Shown here in pieces: positions 1 through 12,900 of a DNA stretch of 64,000 nt (position 1 is the stretch's first letter; each line of letters starts with the position of its first letter). The translations under genes were made by a program, and so were the position numbers. The notes beneath the pieces are model-generated. The model was given only the letters and a program-made list of their open reading frames with translations. It ran no database searches and was not told the origin of the DNA. Origin of the DNA: Scolanthus callimorphus (taxonomy: Eukaryota > Cnidaria > Anthozoa > Actiniaria > Edwardsiidae); NCBI GenBank assembly GCA_033964015.1, contig CM066923.1, forward strand, positions 22,325,086-22,389,085. Reading direction: 5' to 3'.

Positions 1-882
1 AAAACTTTCTACATAGAGCTCTGGGTAATTGTTTAAGTGATTCACTCCCATCAGACGAATATCATGATGGAATTCTGGATGGCCAAACATTTGATGTGAA
101 AAGGCTTTGAAAAAGCATGCACCACTTCCACCCATGTCAAGAGGTACTAAACCAATCAATGCTAGCTTTTGGACTAAATTGTCCCATGGTAAAATGCTTT
201 GTTCACTTTCACTATTGCCATTCATGCCTCCTCTTAAATTATTGACAGAGTCAGAACATTCTTGTCTTTCAGCAACACAAAATGAAACATTTTTGTTTTT
301 GAAGGAACATTCAAAGTTTGCTCTATGAATTGGCTTTATTTCTTTTGCAAGGCAAAAAAAATGGCTGAAAAAATTAACATTTCTCCTTTGGAAAACAACA
401 GAACACTGTTTGTAATTGCTAGCAATAAAATGCATCCTTGATGAATTAGGGACAGTCTTTTTAAGCCAAAGTTTTAGTTTCTTTCGCAATTTTCTTTTAC
501 TTAATATTTGCATTAATTTTTTCCAAGGAATCCTAGAAGGAGCTCGATCTCTACATTGTCTTTTGTCGCAATCCTTAGTGAGCTTCCTTACGGAAGTTCT
601 GTAATTACTTGGCATACCAGTATTTTTACTTTCATTGCTACACTGATTAGCAGTTTCATCATAAGCAGACATACATGTAGTCGAGGTCACCACAGCTTCC
701 AAAGTTCTGTTCTCACTGGTTTCAGTGGGCAATTGCGGCTCATCGGCCGATTGTTGATTTGTACCCATCTTGGGTTCATTATCCCGCCATGTAAGGCATT
801 GGGTTAGTTTGCTTGGCTGATTCTTTGCCCAAAGCCATACAGCCATCAGACAATGGGTTTTGGACTGTTCATTCGATCCCAT
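1..882 (-). CDS. OTU-domain cysteine protease-like protein, 3'-truncated by window edge
   Basis: Reading the minus strand, one frame stays open from a stop at 975-973 down to base 1, so the C-terminus lies outside the window. From the ATG at 882-880, 294 residues are visible. The N-terminal half is polar and Cys/Lys-rich, with a basic stretch near residues 120-140 (IPWKKLMQILSKRKLRKKLK). The end matches the start of an OTU deubiquitinase-type fold: LDMGGSGACFF, with candidate catalytic Asp249 and Cys256, followed by SHQMFGHPEFHHDIRLMGV. The OTU His would be beyond the edge. OTU domains of this sort are common in proteins of cnidarian repeats, so this may be a mobile-element gene and not a host deubiquitinase. 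The true start and any upstream exon are uncertain. A minisatellite abuts the 5' side. Confidence 0.7.
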   Translation of the reverse strand, partial: MGSNEQSKTHCLMAVWLWAKNQPSKLTQCLTWRDNEPKMGTNQQSADEPQLPTETSENRTLEAVVTSTTCMSAYDETANQCSNESKNTGMPSNYRTSVRKLTKDCDKRQCRDRAPSRIPWKKLMQILSKRKLRKKLKLWLKKTVPNSSRMHFIASNYKQCSVVFQRRNVNFFSHFFCLAKEIKPIHRANFECSFKNKNVSFCVAERQECSDSVNNLRGGMNGNSESEQSILPWDNLVQKLALIGLVPLDMGGSGACFFKAFSHQMFGHPEFHHDIRLMGVNHLNNYPELYVESF

Positions 883-916
883 ACGCCACACAGTCCATAG
901 GCGAAGGGTTTGATTG

Positions 917-1045
917 AATACCCGCTGTAGTAGTCGGGTTGGATGAATACCCGCTGTAGTAGTCGGGTTGAATTAAATACCCGCTGTAGTAGTCGGGTTG
1001 AATTGAATACCCGCTGTTGTAGTCGGGTTGAATTGAATACCCGCC
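917..1045. repeat. 30-bp minisatellite, about 4.3 copies
   Basis: Units starting AATACCCGCTGTAGTAGTCG begin at 917, 946, 976, 1006 and (partial) 1036. In one minus frame the array encodes a decapeptide SGYSIQPDYY, but that frame is short and not convincingly a gene. ACCCG and CGGGT inside each unit could pair as a small hairpin. On the minus strand every unit contains TACTACAG/CGGG, which resembles a splice acceptor, just upstream of the OTU frame. Confidence 0.85.
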
Positions 1046-2583
1046 TTGATAGGCATTTGGCAAGCCCGTACCAGGGCTGATATAATGCCCTCCAAATAGG
1101 AGGAGACCTGATTATTTCAGGCAGCCCCTGATAGACAGGGAGATTTGGTAGTAACACCAAACATCTTGTGGACGACGGCATCCATCGCATTCGACTTGTA
1201 GTTCCGTTCCAAACTCGTCCCAAAAATCGAGAAATCTGCCCTGAAATGGTTCTAACACCAGTGAACAACACGCTCTGAAAGCTGTGATAACTTGTAGATA
1301 TATAATTTAGCGAATTCATAACTTCTACTTACCGATAAATGCCCAACAAACCACTGAAAAACATCCACAATAGATCGACAGATCACCCCACGTTTTCTAG
1401 CCGTGAAGTATTATGGTCTACCAAACTCTCTAAGGACGCAAAGGACTTCGGGAACCGGAAGCAGTTAATAGCCTTCTTCGCATCTCATGGTATGCCTACG
1501 AAGGGATCTATAAGGGTGCATCGCCACCCCAAAATCGAGTTCCCGAAAATATGAACGTCGCGCGCATGCGTGCATGCCAAATGAGAGCCACAGGTAACCC
1601 GCAGGTAACCACAGGTAACCCGCGCCGAATTTTCACGGAAAATGAGATTCCGTTGCAAAATCGACTGTAATGTGTTTGTAAATCGACTGTAATGCATACC
1701 AACGTGCAAAGCAACGTGCAAAGCTGCAAGATTAGACTTGCTCTCCGCTCGCTGCGCTCGCTCCGAGCAAATATCAATTGTTGATGTCAAATATAGATTA
1801 ACCCACCTGGCATTGCAATAATAAAGCGAGAATTCGAAGCAAATTCCTGCTTTTTTCCCGCTCTTAGAATGTCAACAGCTTTACTGTTGCCGGGAATCCG
1901 CTGAAACTGACCCATTGCTTGCTGGCTCATTTCATGTTTGTAAATGAAAAAAGGGAGACAGGGAAATAAAGAAATTAAAAAAACAAGAAGAACACTAGGT
2001 AACGGAAATTTAATCAAAACATGCATGGATTGTTGTCTGTAGAATCGATGCTAGATTTGTCTGTATGAGTTCTTCAACTGACGTGGCCATGAAAAGAAGA
2101 AAGATAGAAAAAAGCTGCCATGGGTTTGAACGTATTCCTGGTAAGCGTCCTGTTTGCTTTGATTCAACGAAAAAAACATGGATCATGTGAATCAAGGAGA
2201 CCATCTCTATGAACTAACAAGAAAATAGGAAACAAGAAAATGTCGGATTGGATTAAGATTGCTTCTTCACTTACATGTCTTCATATAAAAACTTTGGCGT
2301 GATTTCGACAACGTTCACGACGAAAAAACTTACAGTATATTAAAACTGTTTAGCACAAAGTTAGCAAGCGAAGATAAACAACAAATTACATAATATCATT
2401 TTCTATTCTTTTGAATTTTTTCTCACGTTTAGTAACAAAAAGTTGCGTAACGCTTCATTTCCGGTTTGTAGCGTAAGCCTGGATGCGAATTCAAAATATT
2501 CTAGAGTCAGGAAGGTTCTATGGTTTCGCCCGAATGCACGCGCATCATTCTTATCTCTGCCTTCCTCTCGAACAAAACTAACC
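1046..2583. other. Intergenic region between OTU gene and calpain; two inverted exon-like segments
   Basis: No confident gene. On the minus strand 1930-1807 reads MSQQAMGQFQRIPG and onward for 41 codons, then a GTGGGT donor. On the plus strand 2065-2140 reads MSSSTDVAMKRRKIEKSCHG and then FERIP, followed by a GTAAGC donor. The two are partly similar to each other in inverted orientation (FQRIPG / FERIPG). They could be divergent first exons or a decayed inverted repeat. Bases 1595-1625 hold short CAGGTAACC repeats. The last ~180 bases are presumably calpain promoter and 5' UTR; no TATA box is evident. Confidence 0.35.
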
Positions 2584-3947
2584 ATGGTTCGTCTTTATTA
2601 CTTCAAAGAACAACGCTACACAAAGCTCAAGAAAGAATGTATCGCCAATGAACGGTTATTTGTGGATTCTCAGTTCAAACCAGACACTAGTTCTCTATAC
2701 TACAGCAGATCATGGCCTCCAGAACCGGTCGAGTGGAAGAGACCAAAAGTAAGAATAACTCCACGAATGTTTCATCAAATTTCTAAATTTTCGTAACATT
2801 CTTAATTGAGCATTTAACTGGCTTCCTTAAAATATTTAGTTAACAGTAAAGCGGTAACTTATCATCAGTTAGGGAAGCCAATTTTAAGTAAGTGTGGTCC
2901 TTATTTGCATGCACTGTCTAGCTCATTCAAATAGTCAAAATTTTAATGCTGATATTTGTCATTTAATCTAGTATTAATTCGTAGTTAGCAGCGTCGGTGA
3001 TTTTCCATTTTAAAGGATTTATCAGGTCTGTCAAAGGCCTTGTTTACCTTTACTATGCTGAAAGTTGCGGGAACATTTCGCGGGGCTGTGTGTTGTTTTG
3101 GTCTTGCGTGTGTGATCTTGAATTACGAATTATTTATCACTTGACACACGATGCGTTATTTGCTTAATTATATTACTTTTAGAGAAGTCCCAAAAGGTTT
3201 TAAGCTTTCAATAAAGACGAATTCTTTTTTTTCTTAATATATTTTTCACCAAAAAATGTTTTCAAATAATATATTTTGTAACCCCCGCAGAGATCGAAAG
3301 CTTCTAACATTGTCTGAAATTTTTAAATTCAGTTAAATGTAATAAATTAATAAATTCTGTATGTACTTTGCCATGATTAATGAAGGATTTGTGGTTAAAA
3401 CAAATTTAAGTTGTCACGAATTATCGTATACACGAAAGAAAAGCGATATGGAATAAATTATAGTTATAGTATAGAACTCAGCCACTTGTTTAAACAGAAA
3501 TAGATTCCTTTGTTTTATTATGCCTCATTTTGACAGAAATTATTAAGTGGTACATATCGTCCTGGCCAAATATAGAAATTGGCAGTGATAAAAGCCTTAC
3601 TTTTTCCTAAAATTGTATAAATAACATTATGTTATATTCTCAATATTATAATTAGGACAGAACATTGCACAGCCTAATATAGGCCCTGCAATTTTGATAC
3701 AAGGTGCTAGTGCACTGCATTCACTAGCTTTTGGCCTGTGGATTTGTAAAATTATTGTTATAGCTGTGGCTGTGGCTGCGAGAGTTGGCTTTTGGACATT
3801 GGTTTTCTTCATGTCAATCAAAACTGTATGAGGCAATCAGATCATTGCCCATTAGTGAATTGGCATCTGTCACAACATGTCTAGCAAGGGAGGCTATAGC
3901 AGTAAGTGATTCTGGGTAAGCATCTGATTGCCTTGACACATTGATTC

Positions 3948-3999
<52 letters not shown>

Positions 4000-6900
4000 C
4001 CATATTTTTTGACCGGGGATGATCGTCAGAAATTTTCAGTTTCACCCCTAAAAGATACCAAACATGGCGGGCCATGGTGTGGCTCAAATAATTTCTTACC
4101 CTAAAAGATACCCTAAAAGATGAGGCCTTATGTGCAAAGTAGGCGCGAATGAGACAGGTAACAGGTAAAAGATACCCATCAAGAAATTTCCGTGTTTGTT
4201 TCTAATTTATCGTCTTCTCATCGAGTAATCTCTCTTTCTTACACAGTTTTTAGAAGCACCATCATGAGAGAAAACAATTTGGACACATATTTCGGCCCTA
4301 AAAGATACCAATCTCCCTAATTTTATTGAAGATTAAGATCACCCCTAAAAGAGACCAAGGCCCCGTGATTTTAACCCCCCGTGATTTTAATTTCCTCTTT
4401 AGTGGAGGGTGTGATATTTTCTTGAATTACATAAATCATAATGAGCAGTGCATCAGTTAAATGTTCTGTTGTTTTAATTTTCTTTCTTCAGGATATCTGT
4501 GCTCCCTTAGAACCCCGCCTTTTTGTAGATGGAGCCGACAGCCATGATGTCACTCAGGGTAAACTGGGTAACTGTTGGTTTGTTGCTGCCTGCTCCTCAC
4601 TTGCTCTGAGGACTTCTCTCTTGGATGAGGTACTGTACATTAGACACAGGAGCAGCTGGGGTGCAGCCAGCATTTGGGAGGAGGGGTTGGGGTCCCAAAA
4701 CTGAAAATGTATGATGACCTTGGCCATTTTTCCTTCAATGTTCACTATATTTTTCATCCCAAAAGGGGGGGTGAAATGCACCCTAGGACCCCCGTTAACT
4801 ATGCCCTGGCTCCCATATGCCTGACCGCTGCATTTTAAGTGTGAGTGTGTCCTGTGTGTGTGTAGCTTGTGCATTAATGGACATATGGACTGGAAGGGGG
4901 GTGTTTAACCAATGAATGAGGGGCTCATTTGAATCCTCCAACCCCCAGTCTATGGGTGGGGCACTGATACAGAAATTTACAAAAAGATGATTACAGAAGA
5001 CCATTAACTCAGAGAATCCCTCTAAGGGTGGGTGTAACAAATTGGAAAATAACAGTCAAATTTTGTTTTCTGAAATTTTTGTTTCTGGGGGAGCAATCCC
5101 AAGAATCCAAAGAGGTTGAGCTTATTTTATCTTCCATCGTGGCATTGGTAAATACAACTAAACAGCCAAAAGAAAAGCACCCACACTAAGTGCATTTCTA
5201 AGGCCAGACAAGGAGCAGGCCCATAGCAAGCATGCCTTTTACCGAGGCACTCGCCTCGTTAAAAAACTCAAAACTTTTTTTTACTGAAAAAAAAACAAAA
5301 TGAATTTTTTTTTAAACCAGCCTTAACCTTACTCTGCCTCGGTAATGATTTTTTTCTGGCTACGGTCCTGTACTGGAGGGCAACTTCTTAAAAATCTTGA
5401 GTATCACAACCTTCAGTGCCATAAACAAATATAAATGCCCCCTTAACATAATATCTGAATTTATTCCAGGTCATTCCAGACAGGGAGAAGCAAGAATGGG
5501 ATCCAAAGAACCCTGGTGACTACCAAGGAATCTTCCGTTTCCGATTCTACAGACAGGGAAAATGGACTGAAGTAGTTATAGACGATTTGCTCCCAACTGT
5601 CAATGGCAAGCTTGTCTACATCCACTCCAAAGAGAAAAATGAATTCTGGAGTGCCCTGATTGAGAAAGCTTATGCCAAGTGAGTTTGAAGCCATTGATGC
5701 TTCTTTTTTTATCAAATGTGATATTGTGTGGTTCCAGAATTATCCATACCCCCCTACGGAAGGGCAATGGAAATTCTGTAGGGGTGGGGGTGGGGGGTCA
5801 ATTTACCTGATCATTTCCATACAAACACTGTATTTTTCCTTGGAAATTCCAGAGGGGTGGGGGGTCACTTTTCAACACCCTTCCATGGAGGGGGTATGGA
5901 TATTTTCTGGAACCACAATTTGTGACTGTACTACAGAATTCACCGAACTGTGGGCAGGCGCGGATCCAGAAAAAAATCTGACCTATTTACGGTCGGCTTT
6001 TTCGCGTGGAGAGTATTTTTTAAGTAAAGATGAAAAATAATAATTTGAAAGCATACCAAAAATTTGACCTGTTTCTGTAAACAGGTGTACGGCGGGTCTC
6101 ATTTGCAGGTCGCAGGTCGCAGGTCGCAGGTCGCAGGTCGCAGGTCGCAGGTCGCAGGTCGCAGGTCGCAGTCCGAGATATAAAAGAGATAACAAGTTTC
6201 CGAGATAAGAAGTTTCCGAGATCACGCAGACTCCTGTAGTGGTTCTACCATTTTCTTCGAGCCGTATTCATGAAGCCGTATTCACGGACTGATAGAAACT
6301 TTTATTAAACTGCATTTCACTTTCTTTTTAGCGAATTAACATTGTCTCTGGGAACGGGAAAATTTACGCACGAATATCAATATGTTGCTGATGTATGTAT
6401 TTTTTGTGTTATATAAATTCAATTGCGACATGTTTGATCTCTAAAATGCGGACTGTAGTTTTGGCAATGCAGTTTAGAACCAGGAGTGGGTTTATCTTTA
6501 TCTTAAAGATGCTTAGATCCTGAGCGACGAATTAATAATCGTATCTATTTTTGTGAGTGTTTTACGAAGGTACAAAACTTTTACTTCTATTTTGGCAAAC
6601 ATATGCTATGTAATGCTAATTATCGTGGGATCGCTCCATTTCTATTGGCCGTTTCACAGACTGTCAATCACGTGCTGCGTGAGTTGAAAACTGGAAATCA
6701 CAATCTTATAGAAGACTTGATACTTATTGGGGGAATTAAGTTATACACAGAGATGCAAACGCTCTCCCGCATTTTGCGGGAGATTCACGCATTTTATCTT
6801 CATTTCCCACATTATATTTTAATCGCTTCTGATACTTTTGCTGTATTTCGCAATTGAATTTATATAAACACATAAAATACATACATCAGCAACATATTAA

Positions 6901-9900
6901 TATTCGCGCGTAAATTTTCGCGTTCCCAAAGACAAATGTTAATTCGCTCAAAAGAAAGTGAAATGCAGTTTAATAAAAGTTTCTATCAGTCCGTGAATAC
7001 GGCTTTATCAATACGGCTCGAAGAAAATGGTAGAACCACTACAGGAGTCTGCGTGATCTCGGAAACTTGTAAAAAATATTTTATATCTCGGACTGCGACC
7101 TGTGACCTGTGACCTGTGACCTGCGACCTGCGACCTGCGACCTGCGACCTGTGACCTGCGACCTGTGACCTGCGACCTGCGACCTGCAAATGAGACCCGC
7201 CGCAGGTGTAAATAGGTCTGGATCCGCGCCTGGTGGTTCGCGTCGAAAAAAAAAAACGTCTTCGATTTTGTCCGCTCGGGATCATGTTTTTATCTGCATT
7301 CCTTTATCTACGGGCTTATGTGTTCTTGAAAATAACCGTCACGACAGAGTCGAAATAGAAAACTCACCTGTTACAATCTTGACTGGTGGCTTTTTCCAAA
7401 ATATTTCATAGACATTGCCAGTTTTCAGGTCTTTGGCAGGGGTCGCACTTGGCAAAGTTTTCAAGTTTGCCAAAGAATTTCCAAGCAAAAAAATTGCCGC
7501 AAAATTCAAGGCAAAGTGTTTTGCCCCAAAGTTTGTGGTCGCACTAGCGTGAAATAATTTGCCGCCGTTTTGTTATTTCTGCTTCTGTCTAGGGTTTTTA
7601 TTTGATTGACAGCAAATTCTTTTTTTCTACAAAAACTTTGCCAAAAAAGACAGCCCAAAAGCTGTTTGTGTTTTGGTGAGCTGGCAAAGTCTTAGATCGC
7701 TGGCAAAGTGAGGTCGCTTTAGGAATTCAAAAAGTTTGCCAAATGCGACCCCTGCCTTTCAGAGAAGTTTTGGAAAAGCATGCCGGCCCGGAGAAAGGAA
7801 TGCAGACAAAAACATGAGCCCGAGCAGAATCGTAGACGTTTTTTTTTTCGACGCGAATCACGGTTCGGTGAATTCCGTAGTACAATCCGTACCCCTCCTG
7901 AGTCACACACTATGATCCGTACCTCCTCCGAAGCATGCTGCTTTTGTCTGCAGTTTCATTCTCCTCTCCAAACCCATGTTTCTTCTTTCCTCCCAAAGTC
8001 TGCTTGAAGTAGTGACCTCCCGTGACCACACCTAAAATACATTTTCAGGCACGTCAACTCTCCCGGTTTTGCCGGGAGTCTCAAGATTTTTCGCTCCGCT
8101 CTCGGGAAAAATTCAAGACGACTGTCATACATTTACTGTATTTCTCCCGAAGGAGAATTTAAGGAAATTTCACCATTTCAAGGCGGTCTCCAGATTTTTG
8201 AAATCCTTGGGTTGGCGTCCCTGCATTTTTCTCTACCAGAATGGCTGGAACATACGAAGCGCTTGCCGCAGGCAGTACCGCGGATGCGCTGGTAGACTTT
8301 ACTGGCGGAGTAGCCGAGACTGTTGATCTCCGTGAGGGGGGCTATGCGGAGGATCCTGACAAGAGATTACAACTTTTCAAGACACTAGAGAGAGGACACA
8401 AAGAAAAGTCTCTCATGAGTGCGTCTATTAAGGTAGAGGACTTTGGTTTTTTCCAGATTACCATTCTGAATACTCGGCAAAGAGTATTGCGTGTACGTCC
8501 GCCATAGAGCAGGGTGCTTAATACCATTATGCCAAAATTCCCGGAAGATTCCGGTTGGGAGATAAATTGTACAGTAATTTTTTTGGTCATTCCGGTTCGA
8601 ACGAGCGATAAATTCCGGTTGGTTTGTCGAGACACAGTGGTTCAAACCATTTCGGCTGAGTTGACCTGTCGCGCGAGAGGACTAAAACCGAGAAATTTGT
8701 TTAAAATCCCGAGTTCGTTGTACCGGAATGAAAGGACAACCATTCATTCCAAACGGGATTACCGAAAATTAGCTGTACCATTTATCTCCCAACCGGAATC
8801 TCCGGGAATTTTGTCATAATGGTAAGCACCCCAGATTCAAATGACTGTGAAAACGTTTCGGTACGTGCCGTGTCACCGCCGTTACGTGATTGGACCATGC
8901 CGTGTCTAAGCATTTTGATTGGTTGGTCAGTCATTCTGCGCGATGTGCGGGCTGAATGATCAGGTAAAGGTTCTGCGCCGTGCCGTTACCGAATCATGTC
9001 CCGTGCCTTTTCACACTCGTACGAAGTGTATGGTCGTCTTCGGCAACTATAAAATTGTCGTTCCTTAAAAAAATGATGTTTTGCGCGTGGATCCTCGAGC
9101 ATGATGCGTTCGTTTAGGCCGATTCGTGAGGACAAGCTCAGGATGCAAACGAAACAAGTGTGAACAGTGTGAACGATAACGACACAAGAACCGATTATTC
9201 ACGGGCCATATTAGCACACGACAGCATTTTTTGCTGCAATTTGCTGAGAATTTGTGCGCGCATATAGCCAGAAAGGCACAGTATATTTTGCTCAATGAAT
9301 TTCCATACTTTTTGCTGTAGTTTTAAACAGCTTTTGCTTTTGGGGTATTGTCTGATTTCAAGATGTGTATGGTTTGCCGGACGCACTGTTGATCACTGTC
9401 TGATTTGACACAAATCTTGTAAACTTTGGATCATTTTGAATGGCTATTTCTCGATCACTATTGACCCGATAAATACTATATACTCCTTCTTTTATGTTGT
9501 CTTGTAAGGAAAATCGTGATACTAACGGATTCGCCCCAGGCACTCACGGTATGAAATCAGGCATAGATCAGTCTCCTACCCAGACTTTATTTTTTTGCGT
9601 CTCTTGCGGGTTTTTCTCCAACCGATTTCTCTATGAAAATTGCTTTGGAGCCGTAGAGACTGGGAATGAGTACTAGACACGGCGCGCAATGAATTGTGCC
9701 TACGCATTTCCCATAACTCTCTGCGCGCTCTGTTAGAACTATCCCACAAACCATTGCCCTCAAAATCCCCGGAAAGCGTCTGGGGTACGAGACTGGCAAT
9801 GGAACACAGATAATACATGTTTCATTTTCTAGTTTACCTGAAGTGTGGTGGCTATTCTTGCCTTAATCAATCCCCAGATAAATAATCGTAATGAAATGGA

Positions 9901-12900
9901 GATGAAGCTGGATACGGGTTTGGTCAAAGGTCACGCGTATGGCGTTACCATGGTGAAAAAGGTAAGTGTGACAGTCACACGTCACGTGATTATCGTGATC
10001 TTTATCTTCTCTACGGCCACTGTATCGTGATTTATTATCATTTTTCGCCAGAAGCGGAGAGACAAAAGTGTCTAGATTGATTGCTCCCATGTGAATAATT
10101 TCTGCTAAGACTGGATAACAATAGACCAAATCGGCTAACGGTGTTCACATCTTGTTGCCACCCAATTCAGATCATGTGATGATTCGTTTGGGTGGATACT
10201 TTTGTTAGTTCAGCACATACACTCGTGCACTCGGTCGAGTAAGAAAAATTGGACAATTGTTACCACCCAAAGGAACTTGAGCTGAATTGGGTGGCAACAA
10301 GATGTAAACACCGTTGGCCGATTTGGTCTATGTCCAATGCATGACTTTTTTTTAGAAAAGGTGCCGACGATTCCAATTTTTTTGGTTTACAATAGGCGTC
10401 AGCGCCGCTAGGATTTTCCAAAAAGGGTTCGACTATCCTGGATCTAAATGTCGCCCTTTCTTCTCCTAAACTTATAAGATATTCAAAACTAGTGTCAATG
10501 TTTTAACGTCCTTTAGGTAACCGTCGGTGAAGGGATGTTGAGCCTGTTTAACAAGCAGCACTTTTACATGATTCGACTACGGAATCCGTGGGGACAGAAG
10601 GAGTGGAACGGAGCCTGGAGTGACGAGTTAGTATTTCGACTCCTAGACTCCTATGTAGCGTGTATCTCATGAGCTGCGGTCTCGCACTATTCTTATTATA
10701 TGATTGTGACGTTATTTTACCATATAAGGTGAACATTGAGTGCATCTATGGAGCCGTACTACACGCAAAAAGCCGTGTTACACGCCAGTTACGAACCGGT
10801 TTGCGCGCGCACTAGGTCAGTGAAGTTGAACATATGTGGAGATAGGCAAATGAAAATAATTAATGACTCTGTGTCCTTTTTCTAGTTCCGAGGAGTGGAA
10901 AAAGCTAAAAGCAAGTGACAGGAAAAAGATGGGGATTGTATTCGAAAACGACGGCGAGTTTTGGTAAGTCTACTCTAGCTATGTGACCTCTCAGTTCCCC
11001 TCCCCCCCCCCCAGCGCAAAAATGTGAGTGTTTACAAACACGTGGGAAAAACCTGTTTGATCCACCTGTTTGACCTGATATTGTCCAGGATGGCTTTCGA
11101 GGACTTCTGTAAGCATTTCACCAACTGCACGCTGTGTCACGTGATGAACAAGTCGATCTTCAGCGTTGTGTACAAGCAGTGGCACATCTACAAACACAAC
11201 TACAACTGGACGCCGGGACAAAACGCTGGCGGATGCGTGCAGAACAGGGAAACCTTCCTAAAGAACCCCCAGGTGAGGGATAGTGAGGGGGTGCTCGTCG
11301 GGAACGATTTTGCCCCCAAAAAGTACCGAAAAAGGCTCTGCTTAGTTGATTTTGACTCTTAAATGGTACCAACAAGTGTGACATTGATAAAACCATTGTT
11401 GCTTGATTTGTAAGAATGGACCCCTCAAAGGTACAAGAGAGGCCTAATTTTAAACCCTTAAAGGTACGACGAGTAGGCCTTTCCAGATTGTGCTCGGAAC
11501 TTTTTTAGCGCAATTTGGCTTTGGGAGCACTATTTTGACCAGAGAGCACTTTTTGGCCAAAGAGCATGATCTTCTGACAACTTTTTTGGTAAACAAGCCA
11601 ATTTCTAGCTTATTTGAAGCAAATTACTGGATTTGTTTTGTTTTATATAGCAATTTCAAGTTCCCTTGACAAATAATATCTCAACTAGGCTAAAACTGGT
11701 GATTTCGACATTTGATTGGGTATCCATTCCTGTGGTATAGTAATCTAACGCCTTATATAGAATATCTGTCTGCCCAGATCAAATGGCGGACACTTCGTCG
11801 AGTGGCGAAGAAATCGAAGATAGTCCCATAGAAACACTGCCAGAAGTAGAGGCGCTTCATTATCAGAACCGGCAAAAGCGTCATTTCCCGAAAGCGAAAG
11901 ATTATAGTCAATGATGGGAAATATAATTATTAATCGTTATTTGTGCAATTAATTGACTTGTATTCAATGGAAACTTGCCTTTCTTTAGTTGCAAATCTAA
12001 ATTGGAAAGCATCTTTTCTTTTAAATAATTAAAAATACTCGGTAGCACTTTTTTGATTTTTGGAGCAACTTTTGAGCACTATTTTGATTTTGGAGCACTT
12101 TTTCAGCATCTTTTGGGCATTTTTAGGAGCACTTTTTTAGCTTTTGGGAGCACAATCTGGAAAGGCCTAACGACGAGCACCCCCGCCCCAACTAAGGCAG
12201 GGATTGCAGTTGGCAAACGTCACTGACTTTGCGTTCAGAATTTGCCACAAAACTTAATTCTCTAATTAGACCATCGCTTTGCCAGCGAACTAAACTAAAG
12301 CCACAGCTGACCAAAACACAAAGGCGTGGCGAGTTTTGTAGGAACAATAGAATTCGCTGTCAATGAGACAAAAAGCCTATTCCGCGCTAGTGCGACCACA
12401 ATCTTTGGAGCAAACACTTTGCCTGGAATTTTTGCGGGAAATTATTTGATGGGAATTAAATGTGGCAAACTTGGAAACTTTGCCAAGTGTGACTCCTGCC
12501 TAAAGAGGCTGGCTCACACTATGACGCAAGTAAGAACGTAAAATGATAAATTTCTTAGTTGCAAGTAGTATAGGAGGGACCGAATCAGCCCTTTTTGGTG
12601 TTGAAGATGGTAAGTAGGATGGGGAGAATTCTCACCATTCTCCTCACCAAAAAAAGGGCTAATGCGGTCCCTCGTATACTGCTGTCACGGTTCTCACTCG
12701 AATGCAGGCGCATTCTTTCTCGTTCTTCTCGTACACTTGAACTTGCATGTAGTGTATCTCGTATGAACGCAAACAATGTATTTCACGCTTGCACTTGTGA
12801 ATTCATGATTGTTTATAATTGTGTTCACAGTACGCGTTCACGATCTCTGACACTGAGAAAGGTGACACGATGGTGTCGCTGATGCAAGAGGACACTCGTA

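Noticed and set aside
846..1319. 157-codon minus ORF with RVFNSTRLLQ repeats
   Set aside because: It reads the minisatellite in a frame other than the OTU frame and ends abruptly; a shadow.
1339..1554. 71-codon plus ORF MPNKPLKNIHNRSTDHPTFS...
   Set aside because: No family recognised, no splice or promoter context; codon content not persuasive.
4000..4350. CCCTAAA-like motifs suggesting telomeric repeats
   Set aside because: CCCTAAAAGATACC copies are dispersed inside a TIR element and not in a tandem 6-7-bp array.
11024..11362. 112-codon ORF treated as a separate gene
   Set aside because: It contains calpain exon 8 plus flanking intron read-through.
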